Shown: piece by piece, positions 53,478 to 61,234 of the stretch
How positions within the stretch are numbered: position 1 is the first letter of the stretch
Layout: every line of letters starts with the position of its first letter
Origin: CBDFKS01 sp965248905
Lineage (GTDB): Bacteria; Chloroflexota; Dehalococcoidia; Lucifugimonadales; JAGWBF01
Assembly: GCA_965248905.1 (NCBI GenBank)
Contig: CBDFKS010000001.1
Span: 1 to 64,000 of the forward strand
DNA: 64,000 nucleotides
Direction: 5' to 3'
The notes under the pieces: model-generated
Databases searched by the model: none
The model's input: only the letters and a program-made list of their open reading frames with translations
Told to the model about the DNA's origin: nothing
Program-made: the position numbers and the translations under genes

Positions 53478-54722
53478 TTAGTCGGCACTGTAAGCCAGGG
53501 AAGACGTTACAGGCGAATTGAGTCCTCTCAGTATAACATAGGAGAGTAGCAGGCATCCCGCCAGACCCAGAATCGCGGCGGGTTGGCCAAAGCCCAGAGT
53601 GGCGGATATCAGGCCCCACATGAATGGCCCAAGGACTCTCCCCAACTTACCAATCATGCCGTGAAGCCCGAAGAACTCACCGGTGTATTCCGGTGGGGTA
53701 AAGGTAAGCATATAAGGCCGGTCGGCCGTGAAGGTACCCGCCAGTACCACGCCGGTGATGCAGCCCACCACCCACCACAGATGACTCGACCAGGAAAACC
53801 AGTATATTCCAACGGCAAGCAGGAGCAACCCAACCCACACTAGAAGCGTAAAATCCAGTACCGGCTTGGCCCCAACTCGGTCTATTATCCTTCCCCAAAG
53901 GATGCCACTGGGAATGGCAACGGAGATTCCGGCCAGAAGGACAAGCTGAATTTCCCGGTCACTCAAGCCTATGGTGTCGGACGCATATACCACCGCGAAA
54001 ACCGTAGCTGTGCTTATACCCAATGTGTACAAGAATCGGCCCAGAAGGAACTGGCGGAGACCGGGAAATCGGTGCATGTTTCTGAGGTTCCTGTTTAGCT
54101 GTGTGAAGGCCTGAGTGGCCTTGCCGAAGAAGGTCGAAGTGATGACATGCCTAGGGCGTTCTTTGAGCAACGTAAATATGGGTAGGGAGAAAAGCAGAAA
54201 CAGGATGGCAACGACACGAAACACGAAAACGTAACCTTTGGGATCACTGAACAGCAAGGCTACCCCCACTGCAATGAAGGCCCCTATGTAGCCGATTCCT
54301 GTTCCCATACCGGCTATGGTGCCACGGTTTCTCTCATTGCTAACGTCGGCCAGCAAGGCATTATAAAAGATCGTGCCCAGCTCCATACTACATAACGCTA
54401 AGGCGAAAAGGGCAAGGGAAAATATAAGGTGACCCTGGCCCAAGGCAAGGGTCGCAGCGATACATACAGCCGTAGAGATGATCAATAGGGGGACTCTGCG
54501 CTTGGCCTGATCAGAGAAGGCTCCGAGGATGGGAGCGGCTATCAGCACCACGGCCATAGTAGCCGCTAAAGTGAATCCCAGGGTAGCATCATCCCCCGAC
54601 TTGTCATTGGTGAGCCATAATGGGAAAGAAAGCCCAACGACCCCGGTCCAAAAGACCGTGTTTGCTACATCGTAGACTACCCACGCACCTACCGAAGTGC
54701 GGGAAATTTGCGTTTGACTCAA
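53478..54722 (-). CDS. MFS transporter, UMF1/Atg22-like
   Basis: 414-residue permease with about twelve membrane segments. N-terminal signature VGAWVVYDVANTVFWTGVV resembles the Atg22/UMF1 family (W-x-x-Y-D-x-A-N), and APILGAFSDQAKRRVPLLI matches the MFS cytoplasmic loop. Substrate unknown. The start is TTG at 54722, preceded by AGAGGGCG. Just downstream of the GH36-like gene, so possibly sugar-related export or uptake. Confidence 0.75.
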   Translation of the reverse strand: MSQTQISRTSVGAWVVYDVANTVFWTGVVGLSFPLWLTNDKSGDDATLGFTLAATMAVVLIAAPILGAFSDQAKRRVPLLIISTAVCIAATLALGQGHLIFSLALFALALCSMELGTIFYNALLADVSNERNRGTIAGMGTGIGYIGAFIAVGVALLFSDPKGYVFVFRVVAILFLLFSLPIFTLLKERPRHVITSTFFGKATQAFTQLNRNLRNMHRFPGLRQFLLGRFLYTLGISTATVFAVVYASDTIGLSDREIQLVLLAGISVAIPSGILWGRIIDRVGAKPVLDFTLLVWVGLLLLAVGIYWFSWSSHLWWVVGCITGVVLAGTFTADRPYMLTFTPPEYTGEFFGLHGMIGKLGRVLGPFMWGLISATLGFGQPAAILGLAGCLLLSYVILRGLNSPVTSSLAYSAD

Positions 54723-54820
54723 CGTTGCGCCCTCTAACTGGCGTAATCTTAGCCGATGAGAACGCCCAGAGCAATAAATCGTCGAGCAGGGATTACGGGA
54801 GTCTCGGCAATGACCTGACG

Positions 54821-57133
54821 CTATTGGCCTATGGTCAACGTGGGTTCTTGAGATGTGGCAGCGAACTCGACATACTGTAGCTCGCCTTGGGAATAGACCC
54901 GTCGAACACCCGCGCCGCTGGTCTTGACGTCGATCGCCATCTGCCCATGTAATGCCACGGTGTACAGGTACTCCGCAGAAGACTCAGGGCCAGTATCAAC
55001 AAGGGGAGGAGGCAACCTGAACTTTATTGTAATGCCTCCGCTACTCTCCTCTATATCGACAATCTGTCGGCTGGACACCGTGATGTATTTATCAGGGAAT
55101 CCCAGGAAATGACAGGGGCCAAGCCGTGGCACGATGATATAGTAACTTCCCTGAGCAGGATCAACATCTCCTTGTAAAACGTGACTCTTCACCACCTTAG
55201 CGCCGAAATAGTCATACACGGCCACGTCCTCGCCGACAGCCAACTCACGTAAATCCAGATTGTAACTGGCCACCTCATCGCCAACATTGAACAGCGCCAG
55301 GTAAATCCATCGCGATGACCCTATTGTAGTAGTCGTGTAGAAAGCCAGAACATCGGACTGTAGGCTGCTTACTACGGGTAATGGCGGGTGATCGGGCATC
55401 GAGGTCCTGCCGTCAGGAAAACATAGCTTCCGAATGATCTCTTTGTCGATGAAGCCGGCTTTGTCACCTACTGCCACCACTCCGGCGCTCATGGCCCTAA
55501 GCAAGGCCTCGTACTCGGCATTGGGTTCCGCAAAGCCCTCGGGGTGATTCTTGTTGGTAAGGAACACGTCGAAGGAGGGGCTCAGCCCCACGGCATGGCC
55601 CAGAAGGGACAAAAGCACGTTGTGACGTATGCTCTGCTGTGGCGGCAAATGGTTCCTTACCTGCCCGGTGACCCTAAGGGCATCCACCTGGCTTTTCTGG
55701 TGGTTCAGGTAGTCGGTGTGAGTCCTGACTCCTACGATGTTCTGATGGCGGGTGGAGGCCAGATAATGGCCTGTGGTCGGCATGCACATCATGATGGCCA
55801 TATCTTCATCACCAAATGCGCCCGCCAGATTGTCGAACCAGCGGTCTGCGGCGCCCACTGTACTCCTCAAGGAGCTGGAGTTCTGTAGCTGGCTTCTGAG
55901 AAAGTCGGGCCAGGTCCCGAAGGCGCCATGGCTTTTAAACTCCTTGGACAAATCCTCATAGAAACTTCGATGTAGGGGATAGGCCGAGGTTTTGTCCACC
56001 ACAAACTCATATCTATCCATATAGTCGTTGGGAGACTCGAAAGCCGACATATGAAGGAGGTAAGGGAGCCCGGTTTCCTCGTGAATAGACTCAAGTCCTT
56101 TTGGATACTTGTCGGCGTCTGGACGGTAGTTCCGCGCGAAGCCGACTTGATCGTAGTTGTACCACAGATCCAGGCCGAAGTAGCTGATGGGTATCCCTTC
56201 TCCTCGAAAATAAGCGGCCAGCTCCTTGAGGACCTTTTCGTCCACTTTTCGAAAGAGCTCAGTGTAGTACCCTCCGAAGCAGTTCCAGAAGCCCACACCT
56301 CCCAGGAGCGGCGTTTCACCAGGTCGATCTCTTTTCTTACCACCAGTCTTCAACAACCAGTCGCCCCACTTCAGCATCGTCTCCACGACACCATCCCCAA
56401 AAACCATGGCGGTACGAGTAATTGTGCCTTGCGGGATAGTGTTCACCGAGCCGTGGAGCCCGCGGGCGATGCCTGTCCCGGAGGGCGTCTGAATAACCCT
56501 CATTGGACTTATCAGAAAGTGATCGAAGGGGGAGACCACCAGAGTTCTGCCGTCATCGTCATACAGAACGATGGGGCAGCAGGGTTTCTCTGGATTCGTT
56601 CGCAGGTCTTCCCTTGGTGCGTAGCCGGCCAAGCGCAGCTTTGACGGTATGTTGGCGATTCCCTTACCTGTGACCGCCTCGGGAAAGTGGCCTCCATCCC
56701 TGGAGGTTTCTATCCCTATGAGGCCCCAGGTATAGGCCAGGAAGTTCAGGTCTTCTTGTAGCAGCAGTACGGGGGAGTTGAAGGTGGTATGGTAGAAGCT
56801 GTCTTGGAGAAATGTGTCCTGGATATCCTTCAATGCCATAGTCTCGATCAGTAGGCGTGAGTCGTCATAGGATTTTAATGTCTGCCGAATAAAGGGGATA
56901 TCCTGTCCCAACAGGGCCGGGGCGGTATAAACCAGCGATCGAAAGTCAAACTCGCCTAATGAGTCTCGCCCCCGGCCATTCTTGTCGTCAACAAGCTTTA
57001 GGGAGCGGTCAAAGCTCCAAAACCAGTCTTTACTAACAGGCAGTCCGATACCCAGGTCATGGACAAACTCTGCGCCGCCATAGTCGATGCTGAGTCTGCC
57101 GTCATCGTGGCTAATCGAGATTTCTTCAGCCAT
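54821..57133 (-). CDS. GH36/raffinose-synthase-like glycoside hydrolase
   Basis: 770-residue protein whose layout (N-terminal beta domain, central barrel, C-terminal beta domain) and segments resemble clan GH-D enzymes such as alpha-galactosidase and raffinose synthase. Examples are GLDLWYNYDQVGFARNYRPD and MCMPTTGHYLAST. The catalytic Asp pair cannot be fixed by eye; Asp in GLDLW is a candidate nucleophile. No signal peptide, so probably cytoplasmic. The family call is tentative. Confidence 0.5.
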   Translation of the reverse strand: MAEEISISHDDGRLSIDYGGAEFVHDLGIGLPVSKDWFWSFDRSLKLVDDKNGRGRDSLGEFDFRSLVYTAPALLGQDIPFIRQTLKSYDDSRLLIETMALKDIQDTFLQDSFYHTTFNSPVLLLQEDLNFLAYTWGLIGIETSRDGGHFPEAVTGKGIANIPSKLRLAGYAPREDLRTNPEKPCCPIVLYDDDGRTLVVSPFDHFLISPMRVIQTPSGTGIARGLHGSVNTIPQGTITRTAMVFGDGVVETMLKWGDWLLKTGGKKRDRPGETPLLGGVGFWNCFGGYYTELFRKVDEKVLKELAAYFRGEGIPISYFGLDLWYNYDQVGFARNYRPDADKYPKGLESIHEETGLPYLLHMSAFESPNDYMDRYEFVVDKTSAYPLHRSFYEDLSKEFKSHGAFGTWPDFLRSQLQNSSSLRSTVGAADRWFDNLAGAFGDEDMAIMMCMPTTGHYLASTRHQNIVGVRTHTDYLNHQKSQVDALRVTGQVRNHLPPQQSIRHNVLLSLLGHAVGLSPSFDVFLTNKNHPEGFAEPNAEYEALLRAMSAGVVAVGDKAGFIDKEIIRKLCFPDGRTSMPDHPPLPVVSSLQSDVLAFYTTTTIGSSRWIYLALFNVGDEVASYNLDLRELAVGEDVAVYDYFGAKVVKSHVLQGDVDPAQGSYYIIVPRLGPCHFLGFPDKYITVSSRQIVDIEESSGGITIKFRLPPPLVDTGPESSAEYLYTVALHGQMAIDVKTSGAGVRRVYSQGELQYVEFAATSQEPTLTIGQ

Positions 57134-57335
57134 CAGTTACACCCGAATTCCTGATATTAAACCTCCCGTCCTCGTACCAACCCCTATCCTGGCAAGAACG
57201 AGTGTATTGGCACCCCCTGACGCTATCAATCCATCTCTCCTCGCTTCCAAGCTCTGGCTCCATTTGGGGTAGCAACAAGACAGACCGCGCTATGGCGCTG
57301 ATCGGGACTGCGGGGTTCTTGCCGACGACAAGAGG

Positions 57336-58007
57336 TTATTGTGGCGAACATACACAGCACTCTCCACCAGACGAAGCACTGCAGGATCCAGTGTCCGACG
57401 TAACATTACACGGACCCTCAACCAGGGAAATCGTCCGAACGCTGCACGCACACCCGACCTGACTACACACAGCACTGGTGCTCACTGCTGGGCCTGGGTC
57501 ACCCTTGTCGCCCTTGAGGCCCTGAGGACCGGTGGATCCCGTCGGACCCTGGGCACCTTGTGGGCCCTGGGACCCTTGTGGACCGGTGGCACCCGTATCC
57601 CCCTTAGGCCCGGCAGGCCCCGTAGCTCCTATGTCCCCCTTATCGCCCTTAGGTCCCACAGGTCCCGTGTCCCCCTTGGGGCCCTCTATCCCAGGGCCTC
57701 CCTGATCCCCTGTCGCTCCCTTGGGGCCTACCGGCCCCTGTATGCCGGGCTCTCCCTGGTCTCCTGTCGCCCCCTTAGGACCCTCTGGGCCGTCTGGTCC
57801 TCGTATAGCGTCGGCATTGGTAATGCGAACATTCAGTTTTCCCTTGGGATTGGTCATCAGCCTTCCCGACTGGGTCACGTCGGCTGTGCGTGTGCCATCC
57901 TCGTTGCTAATGGCCCGCTTCTCGATAGCCACCGCGGAAACCGCCACCGCACTGCCCACCATAAAAGCAATAACTCCTATTATCACGTACTTCCAGAGGT
58001 TACTCAT
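57336..58007 (-). CDS. Collagen-like membrane-anchored protein with Cys-rich C-terminus
   Basis: 223 residues. One N-terminal membrane segment (8-28, uncleaved-signal type), a short linker, about 35 uninterrupted Gly-X-Y triplets (70-173, rich in GPKGDT and GPQGPQ types), then a 50-residue tail with eight cysteines (181-220, including CAC and CCVC). The Gly-X-Y part should form a triple helix outside the membrane; the Cys-rich tail may trimerise or crosslink. AAGGAGAC precedes the ATG. The 252-codon open frame on the other strand is a shadow of the repeats. Confidence 0.85.
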   Translation of the reverse strand: MSNLWKYVIIGVIAFMVGSAVAVSAVAIEKRAISNEDGTRTADVTQSGRLMTNPKGKLNVRITNADAIRGPDGPEGPKGATGDQGEPGIQGPVGPKGATGDQGGPGIEGPKGDTGPVGPKGDKGDIGATGPAGPKGDTGATGPQGSQGPQGAQGPTGSTGPQGLKGDKGDPGPAVSTSAVCSQVGCACSVRTISLVEGPCNVTSDTGSCSASSGGECCVCSPQ

Positions 58008-58127
58008 AATAGTGTCTCCTTTTTACTCTCTTGCGAAACGCTGAGCCGACCCAAGTCTAAATTCGGGACGGCTCAGTGTACTATACAACGCATATAAGTC
58101 AACCCTTTAAACTTAGGCGTGAAACTA

Positions 58128-59334
58128 GTACTCCATCCAGTTATTTTTGACTAATCTTAAAAAATGTATAATATAGGCATTCTTAATCATTGTGCGGGGG
58201 TGTGGGGAATGCCTGCTAAGCGATACCTAGTGAACTTGACCCAAGATGAACGTGAACAGTTGCTGGATATAGCCCGGCGTGGCAAGTCGCCGGCCCGGAA
58301 GGTGAAACGGTCCTTGATCCTGTATAAAGCCGATGAAGGTCTTACCGACCAGCAGATTGCTGGTGCCCTGCTGGTTAGCCCCTCTACGGTCGTCCGTGTG
58401 CGCCAGCGGTTCGCGGAAGAAGGTTTGGAGAGAGCCCTCAATGAGCGGGCACGGCCTGGCAAGAGGCGTAAACTTGATGGGAAGCAAGAAGCCCACTTGG
58501 TGGCAGTTGCATGCACTCCTGCCCCCGAAGGGCACACCCACTGGACCCTGCAATTGCTGGCTGACAAGGTGGTGAAACTGGAACTGGCCGACTCCATCTC
58601 TCCAGAAACGGTCCGCCAGGTGCTGAAAAAAACGAACTCAAACCCTGGCAAAAGAAAGAGTGGTGCATACCGGAGGTAAGCGCCGACTTTGTGGCGTGTA
58701 TGGAAGATGTACTGGACCTTTATGCGGAACCCTACGACCCCAAGCGTCCAGTCGTTAATTTCGATGAGACTTCCAAGCAGTTGGTAGCAGAGAAGAAAAC
58801 TCCCATCCCGCCCAAGCGCGGCTGGCGTGAACGATTTGACTATGAATATAAACGTAATGGGACCCGCAACCTGTTCATGTGCTGTGAGCCCCTGGCTGGC
58901 TGGCGACACGTGGCAGTGACTGAACGGCGCACCATGGTTGACTTTGCCCACCAGATGAGGTGGCTGGTCGATGAAGCTTACCCGGAAGCAGAAAAGATTA
59001 GGGTGGTCCTGGACAACCTGAACATCCATAAACCCGCTTCGCTCTACGAAGCCTTCGAGCCCAAGGAGGCTAGACGAATACGCAAACGCTTGGAGTTTCA
59101 CTACACTCCCAAGCACGGCAGTTGGCTCAACATGGCGGAGATTGAGTTCAGCGTCTTCAGCAGGCAATGTCTGGCTCGTCGCATTGGCGATGAATATACG
59201 CTTAAACGAGAGATTGCTGCCTTGGAGGCCCAGCGCAACCATGCCCGAGCGACCATCGATTGGCGATTCTCTACTGTGGAGGCCAGAGTCAAGCTTCAGC
59301 GTCTCTATCCCTCAGTTTCATCTGGATGAGGTAC
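58128..59334 (+). mobile_element. IS630-family insertion sequence with TA target duplication
   Basis: 1207 bp. Ends GTACTCCATCCAG (58128) and complement of CTGGATGAGGTAC (59322-59334) are 13-bp inverted repeats with two mismatches. TA at 58126-58127 and 59335-59336 is the target duplication expected for Tc1/mariner-IS630 elements. The right TA plus the terminal G forms the TAG stop of the NHL gene on the minus strand. Without the element the same position still reads TAG. Confidence 0.88.
58209..59329 (+). CDS. IS630-family transposase, two frames joined by -1 frameshifting
   Basis: ORF A (58209-58679) encodes helix-turn-helix domains (GLTDQQIAGALLVSPSTVVRVR). ORF B encodes the DDE domain: VVNFDETSKQLV, then VVLDNLNIHKP and KHGSWLNMAEIEFSVF. 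The join is at a run of seven A (58626-58632). A -1 slip turns LKKTNSN into LKKNELKPWQKKEW, continuous with VSADFVACMEDVLDLY. A-run slippage is a known way for IS elements to make transposase, so this is probably programmed rather than a defect. Confidence 0.85.
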
Positions 59335-60224
59335 TAGGCGCGTATGCGATACTTCAGCAGCCGGTGCCCCTCCAGGTTCTGGTTTACGTAGAGGTCACCG
59401 AAGCGGTCAACCCAGACAGCATGGCCTCCATCCCCATCCCCGGTGCCCATGTCACTGGTCCAGCGGGCCAGTAGCTTCCCATCGATGGTCAGGATACTCA
59501 TTAAAGCGTCCAGCTCTGGAACGTAGACCGTCTCATCCGAGTCAATGTAGATGTCGCAAGGGCGAGCCAGGTCCTTCCACTGACTCAGGAACTCCCCGTC
59601 CGGGCCGAATATCTGGACGCGGTTGTTTTCTCTATCGGCCACAAAGACCCGGTCATCGGTGTGCACCCAAACGCCATGGGGAATATGGAGCTCGCCCGGC
59701 GCTTCAAAGCCCGGCGAGCCCCAGGAATGGAGTAGCTTGCCCTCAGCGGTGAACTTGTGCACCCGTGCGTTTCCGTAACCATCGGAGATGTATATATCTC
59801 CTGTCGGAGACAGGGCAACGTCGCTGGGCTTGTTGAAGGGACCCGCGCCTCGCAGTATCGGGTCTCCATACGTTCCCGTGTAGCCTGTGTCCGAGGGCTT
59901 ATCGCGGGTACCCATGGTCATCAACAGGTTGCCATCAGAGCTATATTTCAGGACTATATGGGCGTCCTTAACGGGAAGGTAAAGATTATCATCGGCGTCT
60001 ATGAACATACCGTGGGCGTCGGTGAGGACGCCCTCTCCCCATGAGCTCAGGTAGTTGCCGTCGCGGTCGAGAACTATCAGAGGGTGGTCACTCCGGTTAA
60101 ACAGATAAACCCGATCATGGGAGTCGCTAACAATCGCGGTCTGTCCCAGTTGCCATCCCTGGGGGAGCTTCTCCCAGCCCTCAACCAGCTCGTAGGTGTA
60201 TTTGCCGGTGCCCACTGTCGCCAT
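59334..60224 (-). CDS. NHL-repeat six-bladed beta-propeller protein (paralogue 2)
   Basis: 296 residues, paralogous to 42172-43083 along its whole length (GKYTYELVEGW at the start; DVALSPTGDIYISDGYGNARVHKF and WVHTDDRVFVADRENNRVQIF later). Cytoplasmic by sequence; no signal. Function unknown. The TAG stop at 59336-59334 lies at the border of the IS630 element, yet the protein ends naturally (RIRA). Confidence 0.82.
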   Translation of the reverse strand: MATVGTGKYTYELVEGWEKLPQGWQLGQTAIVSDSHDRVYLFNRSDHPLIVLDRDGNYLSSWGEGVLTDAHGMFIDADDNLYLPVKDAHIVLKYSSDGNLLMTMGTRDKPSDTGYTGTYGDPILRGAGPFNKPSDVALSPTGDIYISDGYGNARVHKFTAEGKLLHSWGSPGFEAPGELHIPHGVWVHTDDRVFVADRENNRVQIFGPDGEFLSQWKDLARPCDIYIDSDETVYVPELDALMSILTIDGKLLARWTSDMGTGDGDGGHAVWVDRFGDLYVNQNLEGHRLLKYRIRA

Positions 60225-60601
60225 ATCAGCATAACCTCCTTTAATTCATTTTGAGGCCACTATATAGGGAGGGGAGTAGACCGTCAACGTAGTGCAGTCC
60301 TCACGATCCTGAAGGCCGACATGGGGTTCGAGACGATGGAATATTTTAGACACCACCCTTGTCATGATGCGAGATATGTGAGACAGCGGTACAGGGGTGT
60401 TCTCCTCTTACCTAGGGTGCTGGCACCCTGGGAACACAATGCACTTACTGGCAATATATACCTATGCGCACACCTTCCTTACAAATCTCTCACACCCGGT
60501 ATCGAGGGGTGAGCACCTAGTAGAGAACGGAGTCTGACTCTCTGGGGGGACACTGAGCAGTCGCCGAAAACCACACTATACTCTGAGATAGGAGATCAAT
60601 C
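60225..60601. other. Gene-free intergenic region with hairpin
   Basis: About 377 bp without a convincing gene. The only structure noted is the inverted repeat CCTAGGGTGC/GCACCCTGGG (60411-60432). A 63-codon frame (60321-60512) has no ribosome site and is not accepted. Confidence 0.5.
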
Positions 60602-61081
60602 ATGTGGCGTTTGCGATCTGTGGTAGCACTAGCAGTCCTCGTGGGGATGATGATCTTTGGATTGGCAGTTGCCTACGGTGGCTGGTCATGGAACGCGCAA
60701 CTCGACGTTGAAGGTGTAGATGTCCGGACGCAGTGGACCGTAGTCGATGATCCGGACGGCGCAGGAAACTACGTCGCACACATCAACGTAAAATTAGCTA
60801 GTGGTGCGCACGCCGAGATAATTCAAACTGCGGACAACGAAAGGGTCACGCTGGAGGCAAGCAAACGCCTTAAGTGCAGCGACAAGGGTATCCAGGCGGT
60901 AGTAAAGCTGAAGGTGTTACCAAAAGACGGAGCGATCGGGAGCACAGCGATGCTAACGATAAAAGCAGACGGTAAAGTCCTGGAAGAGAAAACCGGGCGC
61001 GTGGGTAAATGGATCAGCCAGAAGGTAGTCATTCCGGCCCACTGCTCCGAAAAGTCCGATCGCAAGTCCAAACACGACTAA
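60602..61081 (+). CDS. Exported hypothetical protein
   Basis: 159 residues with a Sec-type signal (hydrophobic 6-24, likely cleavage after AVAYG). The mature domain is beta-rich (WSWNAQLDVEGVDVRTQW then HINVKLASGAHAEI) with Cys near residues 96 and 152 that could form a disulfide. A Lys/Asp-rich end follows. TAGGAGATCAATC precedes the ATG. It is a single-gene unit ending at a strong hairpin. No family was recognised. Confidence 0.7.
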   Translation: MWRLRSVVALAVLVGMMIFGLAVAYGGWSWNAQLDVEGVDVRTQWTVVDDPDGAGNYVAHINVKLASGAHAEIIQTADNERVTLEASKRLKCSDKGIQAVVKLKVLPKDGAIGSTAMLTIKADGKVLEEKTGRVGKWISQKVVIPAHCSEKSDRKSKHD

Positions 61082-61130
61082 TAGCCCCATACGTCCAAGG
61101 AGGAGCAGGCGCTCCAATTGAACAAATAGA

Positions 61131-61166
61131 CCCCCTGGGCCTGAAACCTGAATTAGGCCCAGGGGG
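61131..61166 (+). terminator. Strong terminator hairpin
   Basis: Perfect 12-bp stem CCCCCTGGGCCT/AGGCCCAGGGGG with a 12-nt loop, followed by TACTTTACT. Placed 50 bp after the exported-protein gene and before comEC. Confidence 0.75.
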
Positions 61167-61234
61167 TACTTTACTGTGCGACGAAACGGCAAATAAACTT
61201 CGTTCACAGTGTTAGAAACACGGATGACCTTCAA

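Noticed and set aside
57339..58097. 252-codon plus-strand frame rich in Arg/Leu/Trp
   Set aside because: Antisense shadow of the Gly-X-Y collagen repeats, which contain no stops on the complementary strand.
60321..60512. 63-codon plus-strand frame
   Set aside because: No Shine-Dalgarno, no recognisable features and an imperfect hairpin inside it; treated as intergenic.
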